A stretch of DNA of 64,000 nt from Nostoc sp. NIES-4103 (lineage in GTDB: Bacteria > Cyanobacteriota > Cyanobacteriia > Cyanobacteriales > Nostocaceae), in NCBI RefSeq assembly GCF_002368335.1, contig NZ_AP018288.1, positions 2,398,208 to 2,462,207 on the forward strand, given 5' to 3'. Position numbers and translations under genes: made by a program. The notes under the pieces are model-generated. The model was given only the letters and a program-made list of their open reading frames with translations. It made no database searches and was not told the DNA's origin. This document shows positions 54,773 through 63,816 of the stretch, piece by piece. The stretch's first letter is position 1; each line of letters begins with the position of its first letter.

Positions 54773-55471
54773 TCACCTTTTAGGATTAGGATTGCTTGTT
54801 CCAGGTGCTTGAGGTACTTGAGGTGCTGGTTGGTTGGGTACTACAGGATTAATGCCAGGATTGATAGGACTAATACCTTGCCCAGTTGATGGTTGATTGG
54901 GTGTTGTAGGTAAAGGAATTTGATTAGGAGTTGAAGGCAAGTTGGGGTTAAACTCGCCTTGGGGATTAATTCCTGGAATAGGTGGAGTATATGGTGTAGG
55001 TACACCTGCGGGATTATTTGGAAAATAGGGAACTGTAGGCTGGTTAGGTAAGTTTGTGGGTGATGGAGACGGCCCTGGTTTGATTCCCAAAGACACGCGA
55101 TTACCTCCCACTTGCCGCAGCAAATCCAATATTTGGATGACATCGTTGTAACTTGCTGTTTGTGAGGCATTCAGCACCACAATGTTATTGGGATTTTGTT
55201 GAAAATACAGCTTTAACCTCTGTGCTAATTCTTCCCGTTCCACAGGCTGTTGTTCGATGTAAGTTTTTCCTTGAGGGTCAACATATACAATGGGATTTGC
55301 ACCAGCTCCTACACCTGTATTACCTTTGGGTAAATCAACATTAATTGCCTGTTGTCGCGTAAACTGCAAAGCTCCCAAAATGAAAAATGTCAGAATACAA
55401 AAAATAACATCAATTAAAGGAACGATTTGAACTTGAACTTCTTCAATTGGAGTATGTAAATTAACTTTCAT
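54773..55471 (-). CDS. exbD: ExbD/TolR-family biopolymer transport protein with Pro-rich tail
   Basis: 232 residues. N-terminal VQIVPLIDVIFCILTFFILG (residues ~13-33) is the single membrane helix with the essential Asp (D21-like). The periplasmic domain follows (NASQTASYNDVIQILDLLRQVG cut at NDVIQILDLLRQVG). From ~135 to the end it is a Pro/Asn/Gln-rich tail of about 95 residues, much longer than usual. ExbD with ExbB uses proton flow to energise TonB-dependent uptake. The ExbB gene lies just upstream on the same strand, 169 bases away. No tonB is seen. Confidence 0.9.
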   Translation of the reverse strand: MKVNLHTPIEEVQVQIVPLIDVIFCILTFFILGALQFTRQQAINVDLPKGNTGVGAGANPIVYVDPQGKTYIEQQPVEREELAQRLKLYFQQNPNNIVVLNASQTASYNDVIQILDLLRQVGGNRVSLGIKPGPSPSPTNLPNQPTVPYFPNNPAGVPTPYTPPIPGINPQGEFNPNLPSTPNQIPLPTTPNQPSTGQGISPINPGINPVVPNQPAPQVPQAPGTSNPNPKR

Positions 55472-55640
55472 CGTTTCACTCTTACGCCTGGTTTAGGGTT
55501 AAATTATTGACTAATTTATTTACACCTACCTACTTATTATTGACACCCATTCTCTGTGAAGCTGTATATTCATGCCCTCAGCATGGAATTCTGTAGCTAC
55601 AAAAACAAAGCCTGCCTTCGCAGGCTAATTATATGCATCT

Positions 55641-56405
55641 TCATGGAGAATCAGTATCAGGATCTAATGAATCAGATACATTTGGAGGAGCAGGTGGGTT
55701 GGGAAACTGGTTTTTACCTCGCTTGCGGGGTGGATTAAAGCTTTGCCGTGGTGTTTCCTGGCTAATTGATGTACTATTGCTAAAGTCAGGTGGAGATTGA
55801 CGGTAGAGTAATTCCAACTCATTTCCTGCCTTGCGAAAAACTTTGACTTGGTTAACTACCAAACCTTGAAATAAACGGTAAAATACCAAACTAACGATCG
55901 CTATTATTAACCCTGTAGCAGTAGTGATTAAAGCTTTGCCAATACCAGCAGGTACATCAGCTGTAGCTGCTGTGCCGAAATCTCCAATCTGAAGATTGCC
56001 CAAAGACTGTTGTAAACCCGAAACTGTACCCAACAATCCTAGCAGTGGTGCGAGGGCAATCACAGATTCTAAAAGTTTTTCACCACGCCGCATCCCAGCC
56101 AATTCATCTTCCGCTGTGGCTTCTAGGGCTAATCGAAAGGTTTCTACATCGCTTTTTCGTAAACCTAGGGGGGCATAAAGAAACCGCCCTACGGGCTGAT
56201 CCGTTGCTTGTTTAGCAATATCCGCAGCTACTTCCCAATTATCTTGAGCAGCATCCAGAACGCGATCGACTATTTGCTTTTCCTGGGTTAATATTCGCAA
56301 CCAGAACCACAAACGCTCTAAAATTACGCTTCCACACAAAATTGACAGAGCCAGCAAGGGGTACATTACTGGCCCGCCGTCGAAAAATAACTTTTGAATA
56401 TCCAC
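55641..56405 (-). CDS. exbB: MotA/TolQ/ExbB-family proton channel
   Basis: 254 residues with three membrane helices (~15-33, 118-140, 158-182). APLLGLLGTVSGLQQSLGNL and GIGKALITTATGLIIAIVSL are the channel motifs of the family. It forms the inner-membrane proton channel with ExbD (next gene) to drive outer-membrane import of iron complexes, cobalamin or similar. The C-terminus is polar and Pro-rich. Both genes have the same direction and probably form one transcript. Confidence 0.92.
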   Translation of the reverse strand: MDIQKLFFDGGPVMYPLLALSILCGSVILERLWFWLRILTQEKQIVDRVLDAAQDNWEVAADIAKQATDQPVGRFLYAPLGLRKSDVETFRLALEATAEDELAGMRRGEKLLESVIALAPLLGLLGTVSGLQQSLGNLQIGDFGTAATADVPAGIGKALITTATGLIIAIVSLVFYRLFQGLVVNQVKVFRKAGNELELLYRQSPPDFSNSTSISQETPRQSFNPPRKRGKNQFPNPPAPPNVSDSLDPDTDSP

Positions 56406-56742
56406 TTTTTAAGTCTCCTCCCTCAATTCCAAGAGCAAATATCTTAAAGCATTTTAATTCTAGAGACTAATGCACAATTACCATACTCTTGTGCAAAATC
56501 GCAGGGTAAGTATTTGCTGAGCAGGGGTGCAGGGGTGCAGGGGAATAAAAACAACTTACAACTGACTAATGCTCAATTCCCCATGCCCCATGCCCCATGC
56601 CCAATGCCCCATGCCCCATGCCCCATGCCCCATGCCCCATTCTCAACTGTAGTAGCGTCTTCCAGACTAACCAGGACGGTTATTCCCACCGGAAGTTAAT
56701 AGCAGAATTTGTCAAAATTAAAGGTAACTGGAGGGCTAAAGT
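56406..56742. other. intergenic region with ATGCCCC array
   Basis: A GCAGGGGT repeat (56521-56545) and the ATGCCCC array (56579-56642) between divergent genes, then a CTGGAGGGC ribosome-like site before 56743. No gene is seen. Confidence 0.65.
56579..56642. repeat. ATGCCCC heptamer array (inverse of 54597-54680)
   Basis: About nine ATGCCCC units, one variant (ATGCCCA). It is the reverse complement of the GGGGCAT array on the other side of exbD-exbB. Confidence 0.85.
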
Positions 56743-57057
56743 ATGAAATTTTCAGTCCAATCGCTTTATACCTGGTATCGCAATTTGCTTCGTAATCCCA
56801 AGTATCGTTGGTGGGTTATTGTAGGAACACTAGCCTATTTGGCCAGCCCAATTGATATCGCCCCAGACTTTATACCTGTTGTGGGACAGATTGATGATGT
56901 TTTCCTTTTGACATTACTAGTTTCTGAGGTGTCTGGACTAGTCATTGAAGGTTGGAAAACTCGTAAAGGTACTGTGGACAGCCAAGCCACCAATGACTCA
57001 AAGGGATCTACCTCCACAGCAAGTACCATTGATGTTGATGCTGTTTCTGTTAAATAG
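56743..57057 (+). CDS. YkvA/DUF1232 family membrane protein
   Basis: 104 residues. The core WWVIVGTLAYLASPIDIAPD and FIPVVGQIDDVFLLTLLVSE is the YkvA (DUF1232) signature; it suggests one or two short membrane helices with a conserved SPID.APDFIPV.G..DD motif. The remaining C-terminus is Ser/Thr-rich. Function of the family is not established. GGAGGGC before the ATG supports the start. Confidence 0.88.
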   Translation: MKFSVQSLYTWYRNLLRNPKYRWWVIVGTLAYLASPIDIAPDFIPVVGQIDDVFLLTLLVSEVSGLVIEGWKTRKGTVDSQATNDSKGSTSTASTIDVDAVSVK

Positions 57058-57170
57058 TTTTTCAAATCAAATAAAATTTAATATCAATAAAACCCCTGCT
57101 TTGGTGTCTGCTTATAGATCGCTTTCAATGCAGGGGATATTTTTTGACTGATGGCTGATGACTGATGGCT

Positions 57171-57442
57171 GTAAATATATCTGACTTTTCACGGGATCTG
57201 GAAAACCCCTCTCCCAACCTCTCCCCTACAAGGAGGAGCCACTGCGAAGAGCGCGCTTTGCCGACAGACGAGCGCATGTGGCGTCAGAGGCTTTAATTAC
57301 TCCCCCTTCCCTTCAAGGGAACTCGGGGCCCCCATTAAATTAGGGCTTAGCCCTAATTTAATGGGGATTAGGGTCAGGGGGGCTGGGGGGTTAGGTCTGG
57401 CGTTAACTTTTCCACATGACGTGAAAAGTCAGGTAAATATAT
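57171..57442. mobile_element. 252-base MITE with terminal inverted repeats and 10-base target duplication
   Basis: GTAAATATAT lies on both sides (57171-57180 and 57433-57442). The element itself (57181-57432) starts CTGACTTTTCACG and ends CGTGAAAAGTCAG, with the inverted similarity continuing for ~26 bases (22 of 26 matching). The interior contains dispersed-repeat modules and a perfect 17-base stem with a 3-base loop (57330-57366). No transposase. This is the best-supported mobile element in the window. Confidence 0.8.
57330..57366. repeat. perfect 17-base inverted repeat inside the MITE
   Basis: CCCCATTAAATTAGGGC and GCCCTAATTTAATGGGG are separated by TTA. It interrupts the GGGGCCCCC-type module known from other repeats of the window. 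Confidence 0.85.
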
Positions 57443-57681
57443 CTATCTAAAGATAGTTGCAGATTTTTTATATGCTTTTGTGCAAGGGCAGCGATCGCTT
57501 TTACCAAATTACCGATATTCAAAGGCTCGTTGAGAATAACAGTCACATCAGTTATAAAGCATTCATTGCCAAATGTTTCTGTATAAAAAGTATTCAGGTC
57601 AAGCTTGATTAAATCCTCAGTGATTGCTACAGTACCATTATTTTCTGATAGTAGTTGTTTGCTTGCATCTGTTTTGAGCAA
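57403..57681 (-). pseudogene. small gene or remnant whose 3' end lies in a MITE
   Basis: A 92-residue frame from a TTG with AGGAG five bases ahead. The translation (TDASKQLLSENNGTVAITED, later LDLNTFYTETFGNECFITDV) looks like real protein. The last ~10 residues and the stop codon come from the right end of the MITE at 57181-57432, so the original 3' end was probably displaced by the insertion. Without the element the frame would run into CATCAGTC-type repeat DNA, so the original C-terminus cannot be read. No family is recognised. Confidence 0.45.
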
Positions 57682-57892
57682 ACTTGCTCCTACATCAATG
57701 ATAGTGTAATCCTAGTACTAAAAATTTGTATCCCTTGTTACTAGCAAACTTAACATTTCATCATTTTTATCCATCTTTCGATTTTCAGTAGATGGAAGAC
57801 TATTTGGAGTAAAAAGAGTAATTTTTGGAGGTAAACATTAACCGATTTTGTTATCTTTGACAGTCTCTACCCTATGAAGACGAAGATTTAAA

Positions 57893-59059
57893 ATGAACAT
57901 AGAAAAGTTTTTACGACGCACAGAAATATTGAACAAGCGTTTAGCTGATTTATCTCAAACTGCTAATATCTTGCCTTGGATTCCGCCAGAACTTCTGCCA
58001 CAAGCTTTTCAGGAAGTTCAGACGAACTTAAGAAATTTACACTTAGCAGTGGATGAACTGCATCAGCAAAATGAGCAACTAATAGAAACACAATCTTTGT
58101 TAACATCAGAACGCCAACACTATCGGGATTTATTCGAGTCGGCACCAGAAGCATATTTAGTAACTAATGCTAAAGGGATAATCTTTGAAGCTAATCTTGC
58201 CGCAGCTAAGTTAATCAACCTTTCAAAGCATTTTCTGGTGGGCAAAGCATTAATTAACTTTGTGCCTTTAGAAGAACGTCAGCATCTTCGCAGCTTCCTG
58301 AATCACCTATCTGAATCTGACAAAGATAGAGAATTAATAGTACGCTTCCAGCAACGTGATGGTGAGTCATTCAATGCAAACTTGACAGTGGCAGTTGTCC
58401 GCAATCACCAGGGTGACGCAATATCTCTACGCTGGATAATGCGTAAAATTGTTGAAGCGAGGCAAGCAGAATTAGCATTAGTCAACCATGACAGTGACTT
58501 CACCCAAAATCGCTATATACATAAATATACTAAAGCAGAAAATATTTCCCTTAACCCGCTAGAAATTTTATATGTTTGTCGGGGTTTAGTTAAACTAAGT
58601 AGCTTCTGCGAAACGGGCGAAGAAGTGCTTGTAGGTTTGGCAAAAGGAGGAATGGTTTTTGGCTCAAGTTTAACTTCTCAAAATAATTACCAAGCAACAG
58701 CCCTATGTGATGTCGAGTTAGTGTCAATTCACGTAGGAGAGATAGCAGCTTCTTTAACACTAAGCTATACTTTTTTACCAAAAATCAAGCAGCGTTTACA
58801 GCAGACAGAAGCTTTTTTAGTGATTTGTGGAAGGCGACGAGTAAAAGATCGCTTGCACCATCTATTGCAATTTTTGAAACAGGAACTTGGTGAAAGCGTG
58901 CCAGATGGAACTCGCTTAAATGTTCGCTTCACTCATGAAGATATTGCTAGTGCTTGCTGCACTACTAGAGTAACCATCACACGATTGATGGGTAAATTAG
59001 AAAAACAAGGGATTATCAGTTTTGATTACAAAAATTATATTATCTTGAAAGATTGTTAA
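57893..59059 (+). CDS. PAS-domain CRP/FNR-family regulator
   Basis: 388 residues. A short coiled coil (~30-85, LRNLHLAVDELHQQNEQLIE) leads to a PAS domain (YRDLFESAPEAYLVTNAKGI, about 90-200, with an extra C-terminal WIMRKI strand typical of PAS). A region like a CRP effector domain follows (~215-310) and then the winged helix with FTHEDIASACCTTRVTITRL (~350-370), close to the NtcA/CRP recognition helix. A DNA-binding transcription regulator that senses a signal through PAS is inferred; no cysteine set for an FNR cluster is seen, though two adjacent Cys lie in the HTH. The target genes are unknown. Confidence 0.85.
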   Translation: MNIEKFLRRTEILNKRLADLSQTANILPWIPPELLPQAFQEVQTNLRNLHLAVDELHQQNEQLIETQSLLTSERQHYRDLFESAPEAYLVTNAKGIIFEANLAAAKLINLSKHFLVGKALINFVPLEERQHLRSFLNHLSESDKDRELIVRFQQRDGESFNANLTVAVVRNHQGDAISLRWIMRKIVEARQAELALVNHDSDFTQNRYIHKYTKAENISLNPLEILYVCRGLVKLSSFCETGEEVLVGLAKGGMVFGSSLTSQNNYQATALCDVELVSIHVGEIAASLTLSYTFLPKIKQRLQQTEAFLVICGRRRVKDRLHHLLQFLKQELGESVPDGTRLNVRFTHEDIASACCTTRVTITRLMGKLEKQGIISFDYKNYIILKDC

Positions 59060-59138
59060 TGACTTTTAGTTAACAAATCAATATTCTATGTTCATATTTA
59101 TAATTTAGTTCACTAATTATTTTAATTATTAAAATATC

Positions 59139-59273
59139 AAGTCAATTTAAGCCTTGGCGAATGATTCGCGCGCCACTTGCTTCAAGCCGGAAAACCCGTC
59201 CAACGCGCTGTTTCCCCAACGCAGTGGCTTGGCTACACAGGCAAAGTCCGCCTGTGTAGACTAAGGCTAAATT
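59139..59273. repeat. dispersed repeat with inverted ends and internal hairpin
   Basis: AATTTAAGCCTTGG on the left faces CTAAGGCTAAATT on the right (one-base gap). The interior has CCAACGCAGTGGCTT, shared with 5490-5505, and the stem CTACACAGGC/GCCTGTGTAG (59233-59242 and 59250-59259). Confidence 0.5.
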
Positions 59274-59283
59274 AAGGTTTTTT

Positions 59284-59305
59284 AACCCACGGAGGTGGGT
59301 TTTGT
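59284..59305 (+). terminator. hairpin followed by T-rich DNA
   Basis: AACCCAC pairs with GTGGGTT around GGAG, followed by TTG TTTG. It could end the PAS-CRP transcript, although it lies ~230 bases after the stop. Confidence 0.5.
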
Positions 59306-59514
59306 TTGTGTAGATGCGATTTATAACCGCCCTAACATACGTTAAATTGACTATGACTAATTTAATCTATTTGTATCTATAAACACTTACAAAATTAATC
59401 TATAATTTCCCTAAAGATAGAAGGAAAGTTTAGAATAAAAAAGATATTTTGAGATCATCTATTAAGTTCACTCCATCAGTACTCCTTTAACATTAACACC
59501 AACAACATCTAGAC

Positions 59515-59545
59515 CCCATCATATGAATATGATGGGTTTTTTTTT
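59515..59545 (+). terminator. strong poly-T hairpin on the plus strand
   Basis: CCCATCATA pairs with TATGATGGG around TGAA, followed by nine T's. It directly faces the end of the minus-strand GH15 gene, but the T-run is on the plus side, so it ends a plus-strand transcript, perhaps a small RNA from 59350 onward. Confidence 0.7.
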
Positions 59546-59560
59546 AGCGATCGCGTTCAC

Positions 59561-62500
59561 CTATGACAATTGTGCTGTGCTAGCTGATGCAAATTTTGTT
59601 AAGAACCTGAACGCCTTCAGGATATAACTGGCACAATCTTTAGGAGAGGTGTTGTAGAACGATCGCCACGCACTCGCCTTATCTTCATCATAGCGATCGC
59701 CTCGTTCGGGATGCTGTTCTAACCATGCTAATCTTACAGCATGACCGATTAACACATCTAAGACAATATATTCTTCGATTTGCAGATTGGGATTTTTGGC
59801 TGCGATCGCAGTTAATTCCATTAATGCTTCAATATTAACTTGGCGATATTCTGGAGCTTCTATTTTATTTAACAAATGTTCAACTCGCAAAGCAAAATTC
59901 TTTTCACCGGCTGTCATCTCTGATAACATCAAATCGCTATCTAAACGATTGCGGCGTTCTAATTTATCACCAATCACTAGCCCTTTGCAATGTTTCAACA
60001 ATAGCCAAACTTGCTGAAAAAAGTCTTTGGGTACTCGGTTTAAAGCACCTTCGCCTTGGCGATACCGTCGCCAACCGCCCGGTGGAACTGCAATTTCCTC
60101 GGTGGTAGCAGGTAGCACTACCCAATCAATATCACTTTCTTTTTGCTTGACGTGCAATGATTCTTGCTGACGTAACAAATTACTCATACCTGTGTAACCA
60201 GTTAATACCTGACGCAAGCGCATTTTTACCTCAAATGGGGAAAGTTCCATCAAGTATTCATACGCTTCATCTTGAGTGACATGCAATTCCTGTGCTAATT
60301 CGCTGGTTATTAGCAGGATGAGAAAGCCGACTCTCAATGTTAGCAGTCCGCGAAACAGTTCGCTTTGGGATCTGATGAGGACACCCAGATAAATTAGTAT
60401 TTCTTGAGTGAGGACGCGATCGCGTATATCTTCACGACAAAAATGATTAATTTTCTCGGCAATTTCGTTGTGAGGCATGGGTACAGTTATCAGCGAGGCT
60501 TCACTGTAAGCTTTACCGACAGAAATTTGCTTACCCTGTACCAAAATACTCGTCACAGCATCCGACAAGCCGATATCAACCATTTGTCGCAAACCCGCAG
60601 CCCGACGTACAACTGCCCAAAGACCTAAATCTCCAGCTTTGGTATATACTTCATCGAGTAAATCGGCTACCGTGACACGATATTGTGGCCCGCCAAACCC
60701 TGTATTAAATTCTAGTCCTTGCAAACGCGTCAAAGTCTGCAATAACTCTATTTGTTCATAAAGATTTTCTGATGCACGCAAAGAAGAAAGCAACAAACTC
60801 AAGTTAGTTTCACACTCCATTTGGAATTCTTGAGTATGTCCTAAACGCCAGTTTTTTTCAGGATGATAACCAAGATAATAGCAATGTGGGGCAGCATCTT
60901 TCACCGACGATTGAGAAAAATCTCCTTCTTGCAGAAAATCAATTCTTTGTATCCCCGCTGTCAGCATCAACTGATTTAAACGCCCTAATTTTACTTGTAC
61001 ATTGTTACAAACGCCATCTTTGAGTTCTTGCATTAATTCTAATAATGCCTCAGAACCAATTTCTAACATGGTGTGTGTCAACATGAAAGTCAAAGTAGGA
61101 CGACCTAAATCACTCCAATACTTTTGAATGTAAGCGAGTTCACTTCTAAATTGATCTACTAAAAAATGGTAATCTAGAGTTAAATAAAACTGTTGGGAGT
61201 CTACAAACGAAGGTAAAAATACAATTGTTTCGCCGTGAATACGAAAAATTCTCGATGTTGTCAAACTCCGCAGTCGCCGCACTGGACGACCAGTTAAACC
61301 AAGTTTGTCATTACGTCCAATTTGAGTAAAAATAGCTGAAAGTTCCCCAGCTTTTCTGACTTGAATCGGTTCTACTTGCTTTGGTGTTTGCGTTTCTATC
61401 CCGTGAATTTCTAGTTTTGTCTGCAAATCTTCATCCTCGGCTAGTAAGGCAATTTGTACCATTGATTCGCGGTTTTTACCTATACATAAATATCTTCCCA
61501 AGGGGTCGATATCGCCAACAGCTATTAACCCTTCGCTTAACATTTGACCGAGAAAATGTAAACTTTGTGCCCACACTAACGGAATATTTTCGTTAGGTAA
61601 GCGAACTTGACTTTGGGGTGATAATTTTTCCGCTTCTATATTTTCTGCTGGTACATAATAAAGTTCTGGCAATAATGCCAAGTTATCACGTTCTACGAGT
61701 AATGTTTCTAAAAGTTCTTGGTATTTTTGGACTTGCTGTTTATCGTCACGAAACAAACCATCGAGAACTAAATAAGTGAAAAATAAAGGCCATTCACATT
61801 CAATATGCTCAAATTGTTTGAGTTCCCAAGGTTCGTAGTGCAAGCGATGGCTGTCTTCTAAAACAGTTTGATGTCCATCGCGTAAGAAACGTTTACAGCC
61901 GTATTTGCCTTGGAGTTTATTGATAATGTCATTAAAGGTGCGATCGCGCAGTTGCACATCTTCTACTGCAAAGGCAGGATAACTAATAATACTCAACAGT
62001 GCCGCATCAATTTCTTTAGAACCAGATTCTCTAGGTAATAGTGATTCTAATGTAATCCTGGCGCGGGCGACTTCATCCGGCAACACATGAATTACTGATG
62101 CTTGACTACCACGCACACCAAATAAATCTAATCCGTTGATAGCTTCTAAGGCGGCTTTTGCCATACCTACAGAACTGGCATTTAACTCAGCATTCCCATG
62201 ATTAATTTTGTTACCTCGTTCCCAAATACCATAGTCTGGTGTGCGATAAGCTCGTCCAATGTAATAAACTAAATTTTGTACAAAATTTACTTCATCAATC
62301 GTATAAATTATTTGCAATCCCGAAGCGGTCATTTCTGCCAACATCAGTAAGAATATAGATGTAGCATCAAGTTGCAAATGTCCCCATTCGTTATCGCCAA
62401 CCACGATATCGCCTGTAGAGGTATTGTATTTGGCGTGTAACCCATCTAGGGGTGACTGAGTATGTTTAAATCGCTCTACTTTATGTGCTTGTCGCATCAT

Positions 62501-62782
62501 AGCAAAGAGCAATCCCCGCATCAGCTTAGTAACACTATGTTCTAATTCATAGGTGCGTCCTTTATCTTCATCAACCTTGCGATATGCAAGTGCTAAACCC
62601 CAAACTGCCAAAATGCTGTAAACATTGTCTCTCACCCAAGCATCTGTATAATCACCATGGGCAGTTATGGCCGTACTTGCAGGTAGTAAACCAGTAATGG
62701 GATTCTGACGAGCCAGGATAATAGTTTTAATTTGCTGGTAGTAATATTCTAGTCGAGCTTGCAATTCGGTGGCTGTTTTCAT
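59561..62782 (-). CDS. large glycoside hydrolase family 15-like protein
   Basis: 1073 residues. The N-terminal half has an (alpha/alpha)6-barrel-like outline similar to GH15 and to phosphorylase kinase alpha subunits: GDYTDAWVRDNVYSILAVWG (residues ~43-62), DNEWGHLQLDATSIFL, YGIWERGNKINHGNAELNAS and HYEPWELKQF. The C-terminal half is helical and resembles the rest of the phosphorylase-kinase-like alpha family. It may act on glucans or regulate glycogen use in the cytoplasm; no signal peptide is present. The family match is clear but the activity is not known. It is monocistronic. Confidence 0.82.
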   Translation of the reverse strand: MKTATELQARLEYYYQQIKTIILARQNPITGLLPASTAITAHGDYTDAWVRDNVYSILAVWGLALAYRKVDEDKGRTYELEHSVTKLMRGLLFAMMRQAHKVERFKHTQSPLDGLHAKYNTSTGDIVVGDNEWGHLQLDATSIFLLMLAEMTASGLQIIYTIDEVNFVQNLVYYIGRAYRTPDYGIWERGNKINHGNAELNASSVGMAKAALEAINGLDLFGVRGSQASVIHVLPDEVARARITLESLLPRESGSKEIDAALLSIISYPAFAVEDVQLRDRTFNDIINKLQGKYGCKRFLRDGHQTVLEDSHRLHYEPWELKQFEHIECEWPLFFTYLVLDGLFRDDKQQVQKYQELLETLLVERDNLALLPELYYVPAENIEAEKLSPQSQVRLPNENIPLVWAQSLHFLGQMLSEGLIAVGDIDPLGRYLCIGKNRESMVQIALLAEDEDLQTKLEIHGIETQTPKQVEPIQVRKAGELSAIFTQIGRNDKLGLTGRPVRRLRSLTTSRIFRIHGETIVFLPSFVDSQQFYLTLDYHFLVDQFRSELAYIQKYWSDLGRPTLTFMLTHTMLEIGSEALLELMQELKDGVCNNVQVKLGRLNQLMLTAGIQRIDFLQEGDFSQSSVKDAAPHCYYLGYHPEKNWRLGHTQEFQMECETNLSLLLSSLRASENLYEQIELLQTLTRLQGLEFNTGFGGPQYRVTVADLLDEVYTKAGDLGLWAVVRRAAGLRQMVDIGLSDAVTSILVQGKQISVGKAYSEASLITVPMPHNEIAEKINHFCREDIRDRVLTQEILIYLGVLIRSQSELFRGLLTLRVGFLILLITSELAQELHVTQDEAYEYLMELSPFEVKMRLRQVLTGYTGMSNLLRQQESLHVKQKESDIDWVVLPATTEEIAVPPGGWRRYRQGEGALNRVPKDFFQQVWLLLKHCKGLVIGDKLERRNRLDSDLMLSEMTAGEKNFALRVEHLLNKIEAPEYRQVNIEALMELTAIAAKNPNLQIEEYIVLDVLIGHAVRLAWLEQHPERGDRYDEDKASAWRSFYNTSPKDCASYILKAFRFLTKFASASTAQLS

Positions 62783-63144
62783 AATCTCATTAAGGGCGTA
62801 TGGAATTTGACCCTGTGGCTGTGGAGTGAATTATGTAAGCCAAGCCAAAACAAGTTTTGTAATGGGCGATGGTATTACAGCTGAGGGTAGTAGGAATTTC
62901 CTATTATCTCGTGTAAGGGTAATTGGTTACTTAATTGTTAACGAAGAATAACCGAGAATCAAGATTTTTTTAATCTTCATCTATACGTAGTCTATTTTAT
63001 ACGTTCTTTAAAGTATTTTTGTTAATTCTAGAGAGTGATCAACAATCATTCAAAAGATGCAGCGATCGCGCAAAGCAAATTGACTACATTGTAGGTATTA
63101 AAGCGTTGTTACAAAAAAATCACTAGTATAAAAGGGGATTTATT
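62783..63144. other. intergenic promoter region
   Basis: AT-rich DNA between two divergent genes. A TATAAA box-like sequence and AAGGGG ribosome-like site precede the small gene at 63145. A HIP1-like GCGATCGCG is at ~63062. Nothing else is recognised. Confidence 0.5.
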
Positions 63145-63279
63145 ATGTCTGTTCGCCATAACGAAAATCATGCTCCATTGGTAAAAGTAGTTTACTCCCA
63201 AGTTAGAGTTAACGGTAAAGTGGAGTTAATACCATTAGAATTGTATGCTGATGGTTCCCTAAGACGGTCTGTTGGATAG
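63145..63279 (+). CDS. 44-residue hypothetical protein
   Basis: The product starts MSVRHNENHAPLVKVVYSQV and ends SLRRSVG, with no signal or membrane segment. AAGGGG about nine bases before the ATG and TATAAA upstream look like real expression signals. Codon use is protein-like. It lies alone, with heptamer repeats right after the stop. No family is recognised. Confidence 0.5.
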   Translation: MSVRHNENHAPLVKVVYSQVRVNGKVELIPLELYADGSLRRSVG

Positions 63280-63370
63280 TTGAAACCTGCATTGCTGACT
63301 GTCAACTTTGAACAGTCAGCAGTCAATAGTTAATAGTCAATAGTCAATAGTCATCAGTCATCAGTCGTCT
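63280..63370. repeat. GTCAATA / GTCATCA heptamer array
   Basis: About ten units of GTCAATA, GTTAATA and GTCATCA types between two convergent genes. Confidence 0.8.
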
Positions 63371-63375
63371 TTTCC

Positions 63376-63816
63376 CTAATTAATTGGTTGCTGTGACAAC
63401 CTTTGCAAAAGGTTTCGTATTCTGTTAGTTAGAGCAATTTCATTCTCTGCAAATTCTTCGCAGATATTACCATCAACTTGATATGTAACTTGTAAAGCTT
63501 GAACAGTCTTTATCTTGCCATTAATTTCATAACTGTCATACTCTGGTGAAAAACAGATATAACATCTACCAAGATATCCATGTTCTCGCGATCGCGACAA
63601 GATTAATTGATGAGTTGCTTGTCCGGCACGACAATACCGATTGTAGCCCTCTTCGCACATTGAACTTACCAATTTAACCATGAGATCAGCTAATGTATCT
63701 CCTAAAAAGGCTCTCATTGAGCTTCCATCGTAAAATTTTATAATAAAGTTCCAACTCCTAGCAAAATCATATTCAACTGGGTCATTAGACTCGGAAAAAT
63801 TAGCAGGCTGATTCAT
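63376..63816 (-). CDS. small soluble hypothetical protein
   Basis: 146 residues from the ATG at 63816, which has TTGGAG upstream; the longer frame to 63921 adds an unlikely hydrophobic leader. The protein has an acidic start (NFSESNDPVEYDFARSWNF), a middle with several single Cys (VSSMCEEGYNRYCRAG, GRCYICFSPEYD) and a charged end. It looks real but I recognise no family. Upstream DNA continues to the window edge without another gene. Confidence 0.6.
   Translation of the reverse strand: MNQPANFSESNDPVEYDFARSWNFIIKFYDGSSMRAFLGDTLADLMVKLVSSMCEEGYNRYCRAGQATHQLILSRSREHGYLGRCYICFSPEYDSYEINGKIKTVQALQVTYQVDGNICEEFAENEIALTNRIRNLLQRLSQQPIN

Larger units (their letters stand above)
59060..59560. other. 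intergenic region with repeat, hairpins and a possible small RNA
   Basis: A dispersed repeat with inverted ends (59139-59273) including a 10-base perfect stem (59233-59259), a CCCAC-GGAG-GTGGG hairpin with T's (59284-59305), then AT-rich DNA ending in a strong plus-strand terminator hairpin (59515-59545). No gene is seen. Confidence 0.6.
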
